A model generated the notes under the pieces. It was given only the letters and a program-made list of their open reading frames with translations, ran no database searches and was not told where the DNA came from. Positions 36,784 through 45,616 of a stretch of DNA of 64,000 bases are shown here, one piece after another (the stretch's first letter is position 1; every line of letters starts with the position of its first letter). This DNA comes from Chitinophaga silvisoli (lineage in GTDB: Bacteria; Bacteroidota; Bacteroidia; Chitinophagales; Chitinophagaceae). A program made the translations under genes and the position numbers. The stretch is from contig NZ_QTJV01000001.1 of assembly GCF_003412465.1 (NCBI RefSeq), positions 620,001 to 684,000 of the forward strand, written 5' to 3'.

Positions 36784-37390
36784 GGAATTGTATATTCATA
36801 ATTGGATATTCCTGTCCATCTTTTAAATAAAAATGCCACCATTCTGTAGTTAGATTTACAAACCCATGTTTTTCCATTACATCTCTGAGTAACTTCCGGT
36901 TGTTGGCTACCAAACTATCCTGCACCGGATACGCCTGATGTGCCTTTTCGGTAAAGTCATCGAAATCCGTCGGCATTGCCAAAGGCTTCCCTGTCTTCAG
37001 GTCACACAATGTAAGATCCACTGCTATCCCCCTGTTATGCCCCGACCCTTTGGCCGGATTCGCCGCATACCTTTCATCCGGTACTATCTCCCACATCTTT
37101 TCTGTGACACTAAATGGCCTGTACCCGTCATATACCAACAATCCTAATCCCCGCTGCTCCAACTCCTCCTGGACTTCTTTCAGCGCCTTTGCCGCTGGCA
37201 ATTTCAAATAAGCAGCAGCTTTTGAATACAATACCTGGTGAGTAAAATTATTGGAAGTTGCATACCGGATATCCAGCCTGATATGTGGAATATACTTCGT
37301 GAGGTCAACTAACTGGTAAGGATTGCTTTGCCCTATAGCAAAATGGTACCATAAAATGAAGAAAATAGCAATAGTGTAATTGATTTTCAA
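36773..37390 (-). CDS. exported D-alanyl-D-alanine dipeptidase, VanX/DdpX type
   Basis: Zinc M15D peptidase that splits D-Ala-D-Ala, probably for wall recycling. 205 residues with an N-terminal hydrophobic leader (NYTIAIFFILWYHFAIG). Zinc site: GSGHNRGIAVD (His and Asp) and the second site EWWHF, plus the DGYRPFSVTEKMW segment. The start codon appears to be TTG; no in-frame ATG or GTG lies near, and TTAAGG just before it could serve as ribosome site. No VanA/VanH or other resistance genes are near, so a vancomycin-resistance role is not supported. Its last codons lie inside the shared terminator. Confidence 0.88.
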   Translation of the reverse strand: MKINYTIAIFFILWYHFAIGQSNPYQLVDLTKYIPHIRLDIRYATSNNFTHQVLYSKAAAYLKLPAAKALKEVQEELEQRGLGLLVYDGYRPFSVTEKMWEIVPDERYAANPAKGSGHNRGIAVDLTLCDLKTGKPLAMPTDFDDFTEKAHQAYPVQDSLVANNRKLLRDVMEKHGFVNLTTEWWHFYLKDGQEYPIMNIQFQKL

Positions 37391-37505
37391 CCTTAATTTA
37401 TTTAAAAAATTTAAAATATGGTAATAAAGTATAGAATACTGCTAAAAAAAGATAGATTTTCCCTTGTTAAAAAGGCTATTTTAGAACCCTTAAATTAAGG
37501 AAATT

Positions 37506-38288
37506 ATGAACCTGTTTAGATTAGATAATAAAGTGGCAGTCATCACGGGTGGCGGAAGCGGAATTGGTCAGGCTATTGCAAAGGTATTTGGTGCCCAGGG
37601 TGCCAGTGTTCACATCATAGAGCTGAATGAAGACGGTGGTCGTCAGACAGCTGCAGACATCACTGCCGAAGGCGGTAAAGCTGCTGTATATGGCTGCAAT
37701 GTAGCCAGGCAGTCGGAGGTAGTCGCCGTGATGGAAAAGATCACTGCTGCCGCAGGCCGCATCGACATCCTGGTAAACTGCGCCGGCATTGCTCACGTAG
37801 GCCGGCTGGACACCACTTCAGAAGAAGATTTGGACAGGGTATATAATGTGAATGTGAAAGGTACTTACAACTGTATGTACGCCGTAATCGGTCAGATGAA
37901 AGCTCAAAAGAGTGGTGTGATCCTCAACATCGCTTCCATTGCTTCCAGCGTAGGGATCCCTGACAGGTTCGCCTATTCTATGAGTAAGGGTGCTGTACTT
38001 ACAATGACCCTTTCCGTGGCAAAAGATTTTATTAAGGACGGCATCCGGTGTAACTGCGTGTCTCCTGCACGTGTGCACACACCATTTGTAGACGGATTTA
38101 TCGCTAAAAATTACCCTGGTAAAGAAGCTGAAATGTTTGAGAAACTCTCTCAGACACAACCAATTGGACGCATGGCCAGGCCGGTTGAAGTAGGTACCCT
38201 GGCATTATACCTGTGCTCAGACGAAGCAGGCTTTATTACCGGCTGTGATTATCCTTTGGATGGTGGATTTATAAAGCTTAATAATTAA
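37506..38288 (+). CDS. SDR dehydrogenase, probable 2-keto-3-deoxy-L-fuconate dehydrogenase
   Basis: 260 residues, classical short-chain dehydrogenase: cofactor motif TGGGSGIGQA (about residues 14-23), NAG-like VNCAG and catalytic Tyr/Lys in YSMSKGA. The late segment SPARVHTPFVDGFIAKNYPG is a strong match for the 2-keto-3-deoxy-L-fuconate dehydrogenases of the oxidative fucose pathway. First gene of a seven-gene fucose cluster. Upstream is a 13-bp odd palindrome CCTTAAATTAAGG (37488-37500) just before the ATG. Confidence 0.82.
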   Translation: MNLFRLDNKVAVITGGGSGIGQAIAKVFGAQGASVHIIELNEDGGRQTAADITAEGGKAAVYGCNVARQSEVVAVMEKITAAAGRIDILVNCAGIAHVGRLDTTSEEDLDRVYNVNVKGTYNCMYAVIGQMKAQKSGVILNIASIASSVGIPDRFAYSMSKGAVLTMTLSVAKDFIKDGIRCNCVSPARVHTPFVDGFIAKNYPGKEAEMFEKLSQTQPIGRMARPVEVGTLALYLCSDEAGFITGCDYPLDGGFIKLNN

Positions 38289-38327
38289 TTATAAGTAAAG
38301 AATTATGAAATAAGGCAAAAGGTATCT

Positions 38328-38335
38328 TATATTCG
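38328..38335 (+). promoter_or_regulatory. candidate -7 box TATATTCG inside the fucose cluster
   Basis: TATATTCG, 43 bases before the lipoprotein start, identical with the box before the DUF2314 gene. It suggests that the lipoprotein has its own promoter. Confidence 0.3.
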
Positions 38336-38377
38336 TAAATTCTAATTTGTAATTAATCAACCACAATTCCATTATTC

Positions 38378-39121
38378 ATGAAATCTATTTGGTCAGTTAT
38401 CATACCAGCCACAATCTTAATGTACGCTTGTGGCGGTAACGGTACTAAGGCTGGCGGTGACCAGCAGGGGTCAGACACATCAGCTGCGTTTCAACCAGCT
38501 ACACCATCGGGTACGGTAGCAGTAGCTTTCCCGGCAGATGCGGATACGACTCGTATCTCTATCCATTTCGAAGCAGATGGACAGTCTTCAGACAAAACGT
38601 TTGAACTGCCACTGGCAAGAGACGTGGCCGAACAGGACCTGTATCGTGCCGTATGGGACAAGCCTAACAGCGTATATATTGGTGTGCTGAAGAGTGACCA
38701 TAGCACCAGGTATTACCATGCCAGCGTTGACAACGGCACTGCAAAGATCAATCAGGTAGGTACTCCTCCTGAAGCAATCTGGCATTATGCTGAAGAAAAA
38801 GCTGGTTTGGGTACCATCAGCCTGGATATGAAAGCAGTTGATTCTTACGAGCAACAGTTACAATCCGGTACAATCATCGCTGACCTGATCGTGAAAAAAC
38901 TGCCTGTTTCTACTCCTGATTCTGTAAAGATCTATGCAGAATACGGTGGTGCAAACAAAACTATTGGAATGGTAGTACCGGCAGAAGCAACTACAGGTAT
39001 CGTGCATTCAGCATCTCATCCGGAGCAGGCGTTTCTGGTGCAGATTATGAACAAAAAGTACACGAACCTTGTGGAAATCAAAGTGGAAAATGGTCACCTG
39101 AAGATCAATACACTGAGATAA
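38378..39121 (+). CDS. lipoprotein of unknown function in the fucose cluster
   Basis: 247 residues with a lipoprotein-like leader (MKSIWSVIIPATILMYACGG, Cys about residue 18; the -3 to -1 residues MYA are non-canonical). After a Ser/Thr/Pro-rich linker comes a beta-rich domain (about 45-247) with repeated immunoglobulin-like strands. No catalytic motif is visible. It lies between two fucose enzymes, but with its own -7-like box, so its link to fucose is from position only. Confidence 0.68.
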   Translation: MKSIWSVIIPATILMYACGGNGTKAGGDQQGSDTSAAFQPATPSGTVAVAFPADADTTRISIHFEADGQSSDKTFELPLARDVAEQDLYRAVWDKPNSVYIGVLKSDHSTRYYHASVDNGTAKINQVGTPPEAIWHYAEEKAGLGTISLDMKAVDSYEQQLQSGTIIADLIVKKLPVSTPDSVKIYAEYGGANKTIGMVVPAEATTGIVHSASHPEQAFLVQIMNKKYTNLVEIKVENGHLKINTLR

Positions 39122-39155
39122 GTGTTTATAATAAAAAACAAAGTACAATTAACAT

Positions 39156-40007
39156 ATGAAACTGATACGATTTGGAGCACCGGGAGCTGAGAAGCCGGGA
39201 GTGGTAACCGAAGCCGGCATGTTTGATGTAAGCGCATTCGGTGAAGATTTTGGGGAGCAATTTCTGGCTACAGATGGCTTGAACCGTCTGGCTGCATGGT
39301 GGGCACAAAATGAAAAAAATTGTCCTTCCGTGCCTGCAGGTACCCGTCTGGGAAGTCCCATTACAAGGCCTTCCAAGATCATTTGCATTGGTCTGAACTA
39401 CGCTGACCACGCAAAGGAAACCGGAGCAGCAATTCCTCAGGAACCAATCGTATTTTTCAAAAGTACCACAGCGCTGGTAGGCCCGAATGATGATGTAATC
39501 ATTCCCCGCAACAGCGTAAAGACTGACTGGGAAGTGGAACTGGCAGTAGTAATTGGCAAAAAGGCCAGCTATGTGGAAGAGAAAGATGCGCTGGAATATA
39601 TAGCAGGTTATGCGCTGCACAATGACTATAGCGAGCGTGAGTTCCAGCTGGAACGTGGCGGTCAGTGGGTAAAAGGTAAGAGCAACGATACCTTTGCACC
39701 GCTGGGCCCATGGCTGGTAACCAAAGAGGAAATTAAAGATATAGATAACCTGCGCCTGTGGTTAACGCTGAATGGTAAAACCATGCAGGATGGTACTACA
39801 GCCAACCTGATCTTTAAAATCCCGTTCCTTGTATCTTACCTGAGTCAGTTTATGACCCTGCTGCCAGGCGATGTTATCTCAACAGGTACACCTGCAGGCG
39901 TAGGTTTGGGAATGAAACCAAATGTATATGTTAAAGCTGGAGATGTGATTGAACTGGGCATTGACGGTCTGGGTACATCCAAACAAACAGCTGTTGCTTT
40001 CAAATAA
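39156..40007 (+). CDS. FAH family hydrolase, probable 2,4-diketo-3-deoxy-L-fuconate hydrolase
   Basis: 283 residues of the fumarylacetoacetate-hydrolase fold. The metal site is in KTDWEVELAVVIGK (about residues 123-136) and the later ISTGTPAGVGLGM loop is present. In the oxidative fucose pathway this enzyme splits 2,4-diketo-3-deoxyfuconate into pyruvate and lactate. The neighbours (dehydrogenase, mutarotase, lactonase, second dehydrogenase, permease) favour that substrate over tyrosine breakdown. Confidence 0.85.
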   Translation: MKLIRFGAPGAEKPGVVTEAGMFDVSAFGEDFGEQFLATDGLNRLAAWWAQNEKNCPSVPAGTRLGSPITRPSKIICIGLNYADHAKETGAAIPQEPIVFFKSTTALVGPNDDVIIPRNSVKTDWEVELAVVIGKKASYVEEKDALEYIAGYALHNDYSEREFQLERGGQWVKGKSNDTFAPLGPWLVTKEEIKDIDNLRLWLTLNGKTMQDGTTANLIFKIPFLVSYLSQFMTLLPGDVISTGTPAGVGLGMKPNVYVKAGDVIELGIDGLGTSKQTAVAFK

Positions 40008-40029
40008 GAATGCTGTAAGACATTTTAAT

Positions 40030-40067
40030 GCGGTCAGACTGCTTTTGCCGTCTGACCGCTAAATTTT
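40030..40067 (+). terminator. hairpin after the FAH gene
   Basis: A 10-bp perfect stem GCGGTCAGAC / GTCTGACCGC (40030-40039 with 40050-40059) followed by a TAAATTTTCC stretch. It may split the cluster into two transcripts. Confidence 0.65.
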
Positions 40068-40121
40068 CCACTTACTGTATTTCTGACAATTATTCCCTTT
40101 AAACTTGTAATTTGCCAGGAT

Positions 40122-40451
40122 ATGAAAAGGCACTGTCTTGCGTTAGATTTGAAAAATGACCCGGTTTTGATCGCTGAGTACGAAGCGTATCACAAGGAGA
40201 TATGGCCGGAGATCAAAAAGAGTATTTTAGACAGCGGTATTGTGAATATGGAAATATACCGTATCATGGACCGCCTGTTCATGATTATGGAAGTAGATGA
40301 CAGCTTTTCATTCGAAAAGAAAAATGCTGCAGATGCTGCTAACCCCAAAGTACAGGAATGGGAAGCACTGATGTGGAAATACCAGCAGGCATTACCAGTG
40401 GCTAAGCCTGGAGAAAAATGGATATTTATGGAGAAGATCTTTGCATTGTAA
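40122..40451 (+). CDS. L-rhamnose/L-fucose mutarotase family protein
   Basis: 109 residues, COG3254-type dimeric alpha/beta barrel that interconverts sugar anomers. Signatures: KEIWPEIKKSILDSGI (about residues 27-42), EIYRIMDRLFMIMEV and WEALMWKYQ. In this cluster L-fucose is the likely substrate, although the family is named for rhamnose. It begins a second unit after the hairpin at 40030 and lies 51 bp before the lactonase gene. Confidence 0.85.
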   Translation: MKRHCLALDLKNDPVLIAEYEAYHKEIWPEIKKSILDSGIVNMEIYRIMDRLFMIMEVDDSFSFEKKNAADAANPKVQEWEALMWKYQQALPVAKPGEKWIFMEKIFAL

Positions 40452-40502
40452 GAAGAGACTACTACGATAGCGCATTTAGTTAGGAAGCAAACGTTATGAA
40501 AA

Positions 40503-41330
40503 ATGATCATAGACGCTCACCAGCATTTTTGGCAATATCATCCTGTTAAGGATGCCTGGATCACTGATGATATGAAAGTGATTCAACAGGATTTTTTGCC
40601 GCAACACCTGCAACCGGTTTTGGCGCAAAACAATGTAGATGGCTGTGTCGCTGTACAGGCAGACCAGTCAGAAGTAGAAACTGATTTCCTGTTAGGTCTT
40701 GCTGCCAGACATGATTTTATTAAAGGCATTGTGGGTTGGATAGATCTGCGTGATGCAGATCTTGAATACAGGCTGGCACATTACAGCCAGTTTCCTGTGT
40801 TAAAGGGTTTCAGGCATATCGTTCAGGGCGAGCCTGATCCTGCATTTATAATCAGGGAAGACTTTTGCAGGGGCATACACCTCCTGTCCAAATATAACTT
40901 TACTTACGACATTCTGGTCTACCCGGTGCAATTGCCGGCTGTAGCTACGTTTGTACAGCGATTCCCGGATCACAGGCTGGTAATTGATCATCTGGCCAAA
41001 CCTTATATCAAGACCGGGAATATTGACAACTGGGCAAAACAAATGCGGGCCATCGCGCAGCATCCGCATGTATATTGTAAACTCAGTGGTATGGTCACTG
41101 AAGCTGACTGGAACAACTGGGAACCGGCTCATTTTGCACCATTCCTGGATGTATGCCTGGAAGCATTCGGACCTGACCGACTACTATTTGGCTCCGACTG
41201 GCCTGTATGCCAGGTAGCAGGTAGTTATACACAGGTAAAAGGGATTGTGACTGATTATATCAGTCATTTATCAGCGGCAGAGCAGGCGAAGATAATGGGT
41301 GGAAATGCGATCGCATTTTATGGGCTCTGA
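40503..41330 (+). CDS. amidohydrolase family 2, probable L-fuconolactonase
   Basis: 275 residues. The TIM-barrel metalloenzyme signature begins DAHQHFW (residues 4-10), with IDHLAKP and FGSDWPVC later. COG3618 members near fucose genes hydrolyse L-fucono-1,5-lactone to L-fuconate. The start is the second of two nearby ATGs; the first (seven bases upstream) is out of frame. Confidence 0.86.
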   Translation: MIIDAHQHFWQYHPVKDAWITDDMKVIQQDFLPQHLQPVLAQNNVDGCVAVQADQSEVETDFLLGLAARHDFIKGIVGWIDLRDADLEYRLAHYSQFPVLKGFRHIVQGEPDPAFIIREDFCRGIHLLSKYNFTYDILVYPVQLPAVATFVQRFPDHRLVIDHLAKPYIKTGNIDNWAKQMRAIAQHPHVYCKLSGMVTEADWNNWEPAHFAPFLDVCLEAFGPDRLLFGSDWPVCQVAGSYTQVKGIVTDYISHLSAAEQAKIMGGNAIAFYGL

Positions 41331-41375
41331 TACTAAACACACAACATTATTCAAAACAATATTTAAATCGTTCAC

Positions 41376-42158
41376 ATGGATCTGGGATTAAAGGATAAAG
41401 TATTTATTGTTACCGGTGGTGCAAAAGGAATAGGCGAAGCCATCTCCAAACTGATAGCAGCTGAAGGCGGTATTGCTGTAGTGGCTGGGAGAAATGCAGC
41501 TGATAATGATAAAACTGTAGCTGAGATCAAAGCTACCGGTGGCAAAGCTTTTGGCATAGCCGCTGAGTTGGGTAAAGTGGAAGATTGCAAAAAAGTAATT
41601 GACCTGGTAGTGGCAGAATATGGCCGCATCGATGGTCTTGTAAACAACGCCGGCGTGAATGACGGTGTTGGCCTGGAAAACGGCAGCCCTGAAAAATTCA
41701 TGGCTTCTCTCCAAAAGAACCTTTCCCACTATTATAATCTCGCGCATTACGCGCTGCCTTACCTGAAAACAACTAAAGGCAGCATTTTAAATATCGGTTC
41801 TAAAGTAGCTGAAACCGGCCAGGGTAATACCAGTGGTTACGCTGCATCCAAAGGTGGGATCAATGCACTGACCCGTGAGTGGGCGGTAGAATTGCTGCCT
41901 TACAGCATCCGTGTAAATACGGTCATCCCTGCAGAAGTATGGACCCCACTTTATGCAAACTGGATCAATTCCTTACCTGATCCAAAGGAGAAACTGGCTG
42001 CTATCGTATCTAAAATTCCATTAGAGAAGAGAATGACCACCTCCGAAGAAATCGCTAATATGACGGTATTTTTATTGTCCGGCGTGTCGTCTCATACTAC
42101 CGGCCAGATCATCTATGTCGATGGTGGTTATACCCACCTGGACAGATCTGTGAGCTAG
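41376..42158 (+). CDS. SDR dehydrogenase, probable L-fucose dehydrogenase
   Basis: 260 residues: cofactor motif TGGAKGIGEA (about residues 14-23), NNAGVND, active-site Tyr/Lys in YAASKGG. The start MDLGLKDKVFIVTGG and PAEVWTPLYANWI region resemble L-fucose dehydrogenases of the Burkholderia/Campylobacter FucX type. It should oxidise L-fucose to the lactone with NAD(P). Located between lactonase and permease genes. Confidence 0.82.
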   Translation: MDLGLKDKVFIVTGGAKGIGEAISKLIAAEGGIAVVAGRNAADNDKTVAEIKATGGKAFGIAAELGKVEDCKKVIDLVVAEYGRIDGLVNNAGVNDGVGLENGSPEKFMASLQKNLSHYYNLAHYALPYLKTTKGSILNIGSKVAETGQGNTSGYAASKGGINALTREWAVELLPYSIRVNTVIPAEVWTPLYANWINSLPDPKEKLAAIVSKIPLEKRMTTSEEIANMTVFLLSGVSSHTTGQIIYVDGGYTHLDRSVS

Positions 42159-42188
42159 TCTATTTTCTAATTTATTAAAATTTCCACA

Positions 42189-43436
42189 ATGGCCGGAGCC
42201 GCAATGCCCTCTTCCACAGTTAAGGCAAACATCGATTCGAATAAGAGTTACCTGTTCCCGTTTATACTTGTAACAAGCCTGTTCTTTTTATGGGGATTTG
42301 CTTATGGGTTGCTCGACATTTTAAATAAGCATTTTCAGGATGTACTGGAAGTGACGAAAAGGAGGTCCACCCTCCTGCAGTTTGCTTATTTTGGCGCTTA
42401 CTTCCTGATGGCGTTGCCGGCGGGTTTCTTCATGAATAAGTTTGGCTACAAGAAAGGTATCCTGCTGGGATTAGTGTTGTATGCCATAGGCGCGTTCCTG
42501 TTTTATCCTGCTGCGGGTGCACTTAGTTTCAACGGTTTTCTGGCGGCATTGTTTATCCTTGCCTGCGGACTGGCCTGTCTTGAAACTGCCGCAAACCCTT
42601 ATGTAACCATATTAGGCAAAAGCGAAACTTCCGAGTTCCGTTTGAATTTGTCTCAGTGTTTTAATGGTGCTGGATCCTCATTAGGTGCTTACATCGGCGG
42701 ACAGCTGTTCCTGGAAGATAAAACGGGTGTAGCGAATGCAGCAAAAGACCTGACGATTGTTCAGACGACTTATATTGTCATTGGTATCGTTGTGGTGCTG
42801 ATTGCAATGTTTTTCTTCCGTACACCCTTGCCGGAGATCAGGGAAGATAAAGAACAAGGCAGCAATGCCGCTGCAAAGGTAAAACCATTATTCTCCCATT
42901 CTCATTTTGTATGGGGCATCATCACGCAGTTCTTTTATGTAGCTGCTCAGGTAGGAGTGGCTGCCTTATTCATTAACTATGTTACAGAATACTGGCATGG
43001 TACCACCAGCAAGCAGGCATCTTCATTGCTCGCAATAGGCCTGGGATTGTTCCTGGCCGGCAGATTTGTCGGTACGGCTATCATGCGGAAAATAAAGCCG
43101 AATAAGCTGCTGATGATCTACGCATTTATCAACATACTGCTTTGTATGCTGGTGATTGCCGGTCAGGGAGAGATCTCTGTATATGGTTTGATGGCTATTT
43201 TCTTCTTTATGTCTATTATGTTCCCTTCCATCTTTGCATTAGGTGTAAAAGATTTGGGTGTTCATACCAAGAGAGCTTCTTCGTTCCAAATCATGGCCAT
43301 TGTGGGTGGTGCAATTGTACCTTATGTAATGGGTACAGTAGCTGATTTACAGTCAACTGCCATGGCTTATGCAATACCGATGATCTGCTTCGCGGTGGTG
43401 TTCTATTTTGGTGGTTGGGGCTACAAACAACGATGA
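42189..43436 (+). CDS. fucP: L-fucose:proton symporter FucP
   Basis: Major-facilitator sugar permease, 415 residues with 12 predicted membrane segments. The start FPFILVTSLFFLWGFAYGLLD (about 20-40) and later conserved LLQFAYFGAYFLMALPAG and CLETAANPYV segments are FucP hallmarks. It imports L-fucose for the intracellular pathway encoded just upstream. It is the last gene of the cluster and is followed by a hairpin. Confidence 0.92.
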   Translation: MAGAAMPSSTVKANIDSNKSYLFPFILVTSLFFLWGFAYGLLDILNKHFQDVLEVTKRRSTLLQFAYFGAYFLMALPAGFFMNKFGYKKGILLGLVLYAIGAFLFYPAAGALSFNGFLAALFILACGLACLETAANPYVTILGKSETSEFRLNLSQCFNGAGSSLGAYIGGQLFLEDKTGVANAAKDLTIVQTTYIVIGIVVVLIAMFFFRTPLPEIREDKEQGSNAAAKVKPLFSHSHFVWGIITQFFYVAAQVGVAALFINYVTEYWHGTTSKQASSLLAIGLGLFLAGRFVGTAIMRKIKPNKLLMIYAFINILLCMLVIAGQGEISVYGLMAIFFFMSIMFPSIFALGVKDLGVHTKRASSFQIMAIVGGAIVPYVMGTVADLQSTAMAYAIPMICFAVVFYFGGWGYKQR

Positions 43437-43455
43437 TTCTTATCATAAAATCTGT

Positions 43456-43498
43456 AAAACGGGTGTCTCATGAATAAATGATGCACCCGTTTTGTCTT
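43456..43498 (+). terminator. hairpin terminator of the fucose cluster
   Basis: Arms AAAACGGGTG (43456-43465) and CACCCGTTTT (43484-43493) with an inner CAT/ATG pairing and T-rich DNA after it. Confidence 0.72.
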
Positions 43499-44358
43499 GT
43501 AAGTATCCGGGTAGTTGTATCTCCGGTCTTATCTGCTAAGGTAAAAGAACAATACATTTGCCCCAATTACCCCTTGTTATCGAAAGACTCTTTTGAAGAA
43601 TGATGATAATCATTAATTTTTTACTGTAAAAGTTGTTTGAAAATTGTTTATTCCATTACATTCGCATTAGCTATTTTGTTGCAACTAGCACAATAGTTCG
43701 TAAATATTAATAAGTAACCCTTATCCCAGATTGATGTGATCCTTTTCTATACCGATGTTCAGATGCTGCCAGGAATTGGACGTTTACCCATTATTAACTT
43801 CGGAAAAATACATATTCATGATTGAGTAATTAATAGTATGTAAGATGATTCTTTGAATAGAATCGGAACAATAATAATCTTATGTGGATGTATTAATCCC
43901 AATTTCAAATGCTGTGTAATCTTAACCCGCAGCATTATCGATTGTTCATGTTCTTCTTTATCTACAAGCTGGGATTAGGTTCCGAATAGGACTGTATTGT
44001 GTTGACCTATGAGAGCAAGGAGCTCCGATCTTTTAAATAAGGGGAGATCATTCACAATTCCATTTCACTATTGGGCTAGAGAAGACGGACGTAATTGAGT
44101 TAATAAATCCAGTTTGTTATCAGGATTGTCAAAAAAATATAAGATCAATAATAAAGTAAAAGGGGAACTAAAATTATAGTATGATTTCCTGTATCCATAT
44201 ACGTTTCCAAATTCACAATTCACCATTATCCCTTCGGTATCTATTTTCAATGGCAAAAGGGTTATGGATACGATCATTCAAAAGTTCAAGATTTAGACTT
44301 ACACAATGATCAACATCGGGTTGAAAAAACTTGTAGAAGAAATGAATAAAATATTATT
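43499..44358. other. AT-rich non-coding stretch with possible toxin-gene scraps
   Basis: About 860 bp without an intact gene. All frames are interrupted. In one plus frame a fragment (roughly 44186-44349, no start codon) reads HHYPFG, resembling the RHS-core YPFG motif, then a short tail, ending 10 bp before the broken immunity-like gene. An 8-bp inverted repeat (TAATCCCA at 43893, TGGGATTA at 43970) is the only other structure. It looks like decayed accessory DNA. Confidence 0.4.
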
Positions 44359-44620
44359 ATGATAAATGAACAAGAAATCAATTCAATACTTAAGCAAGAT
44401 GAAAATGCCTGTCTTGAGTATACTATCAAGAGAATTGCAGACTTTGAAAATGTTTGGGTGATTGAAGAAGATGATAAGTATACTACATAAGGTGATGATT
44501 CTGGAAGTAGAATAATACAAGGAGTTCGTTCCCAATTCAAAGAACCCTCATGTATATGATTCAAAAGAACGACTTGATGGAGGAAAACCCAATGGAGAAA
44601 TAGGTATTTTCCCATATTAA
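44359..44620 (+). pseudogene. broken small immunity-like gene
   Basis: From the ATG at 44359 a frame encodes 43 residues (INSILKQDEN, IADFENVWVIEED) and stops at TAA 44488. The same frame carries on past the stop with a similar style (GDDSGSRIIQGVRSQF), and a one-base shift near 44550 restores a frame reading SKNPHVYDSKERLDGGKPN then GEIGIFPY up to TAA 44620. So a nonsense and a frameshift mutation have damaged one gene of about 85 residues. The acidic, soluble make-up and the next genes suggest an immunity protein, but I cannot name the family. Confidence 0.5.
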
Positions 44621-44643
44621 TTCAATAACAAACGAATAGATAA

Positions 44644-44979
44644 ATGAATAAAATTAAGTTGATTTTGACATTTGTTGTAATTGTCGGAATTATTGTTGCT
44701 GCTCTTTATTGGATAGCTAATAATGCGAGTAAATCGAAATCAGATAAGCTAAACCTGATAAATAAAGGCTATGGCTACTCCAAAGGAATTATTGTACGGA
44801 AAAAGTCTTATAAAGGTCACAGTTTAGATGTAAAATATAAGATTGGAGGTAAGGAATATAATTATAGTGGTGGATGGGATAGTAATCCTCATAATTTAGA
44901 AGAAGGAGATTCCATTAGTTTTCGATATGCTATAGATGCTCCAGAGTTGATAGTGACAGAATTGGATAATGGATATTGA
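44644..44979 (+). CDS. small membrane-anchored protein, unknown function
   Basis: 111 residues. One N-terminal membrane segment (about 6-25) then a small beta domain facing out (KGIIVRKKSYKGHSLDVKYK, about 48-67). It resembles DUF3592-like anchored domains only loosely. AT-rich codon use unlike the flanking metabolic genes. It follows the broken immunity-like gene by 23 bp and is probably part of the same acquired block. Confidence 0.6.
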   Translation: MNKIKLILTFVVIVGIIVAALYWIANNASKSKSDKLNLINKGYGYSKGIIVRKKSYKGHSLDVKYKIGGKEYNYSGGWDSNPHNLEEGDSISFRYAIDAPELIVTELDNGY

Positions 44980-45114
44980 GTGTGAGCCGTGCAAATGCTC
45001 TAACAATTGCTGAAAATTCAGTATCACCGATCGGCTGAATTATTTCCTGCGGGGTTATCTGGAAAAGAAATTATTTATTTGTCGACAACTTTTCATAACT
45101 AATAGGATACCTGT

Positions 45115-45339
45115 TTGGGGAGTCTATATGGAAGATTATGGAAAAGCTCCTTTATTGAGTTATATTCTATTTCGGATATTTTGAAGATTAACCCTTACTA
45201 CCAAATAGTATTGGATGGTGGTTTTTCAGGTGAGATAATTCAGATTGGCTCAAACGGGAGTGAGTCAGGATTTGGCATTAGAAAATCCACTGGCGATTAT
45301 GTGGAGATTTCTTACTTAGTAATGTATGAAGAAAGATGA
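45115..45339 (+). CDS. short ORF or gene fragment in the accessory island
   Basis: An open frame of 74 residues with only a TTG as start; upstream in the same frame there is a stop with no ATG. The sequence (NPYYQIVLDGGFSGEIIQI, GIRKSTGDYVEISYLVM) looks like a real folded protein, perhaps the C-terminal part of an immunity-type protein that lost its beginning. Codon use is AT-rich like its neighbours. Treated as a likely fragment. Confidence 0.35.
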   Translation: MGSLYGRLWKSSFIELYSISDILKINPYYQIVLDGGFSGEIIQIGSNGSESGFGIRKSTGDYVEISYLVMYEER

Positions 45340-45352
45340 CTAAAATACGTAC

Positions 45353-45613
45353 ATGTTTAGCGAATTGTTGGAATATTTAAGAGGGTTATTCCTTTCTGAT
45401 GTTATCAATGTTCTTACACGACATTGCTTTGAAAGTACCTCCAGTCGTTTTGATTGGGGGTATTATAGAAAAGTGATGGAGAAAGTGGGAAGCTATAATC
45501 AAAGTCAAAATGGCGGTAACGGCTATAATGCAGGAGCTCCATATTATGGTGAACATACCTATTCAGGAAGTTATATATATTACGGATACTTTAACAACCT
45601 TTTTTCTAAGTAA
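45353..45613 (+). CDS. small Gly/Tyr/Asn-rich protein, unknown
   Basis: 86 residues, starting 13 bp after the preceding fragment. The N-terminal half is helical (ELLEYLRGLFLSDVINVLTR), the C-terminal half is rich in Gly, Asn and Tyr (NGGNGYNAGAPYYGEHTYSG). No signal peptide. No family recognised. The next gene starts 3 bp later. It may be a fragment of a larger lost gene. Confidence 0.4.
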   Translation: MFSELLEYLRGLFLSDVINVLTRHCFESTSSRFDWGYYRKVMEKVGSYNQSQNGGNGYNAGAPYYGEHTYSGSYIYYGYFNNLFSK

Positions 45614-45616
45614 GCA

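Noticed and set aside
44218..44349. Fragment with HHYPFG as a real RHS toxin gene
   Set aside because: It lacks a start codon, is short, and the single motif can occur by chance; used only as a weak hint for the island.
44068..44615. Minus-strand ORFs in the accessory island
   Set aside because: They oppose better plus-strand frames, show no recognisable features and have unnatural composition.
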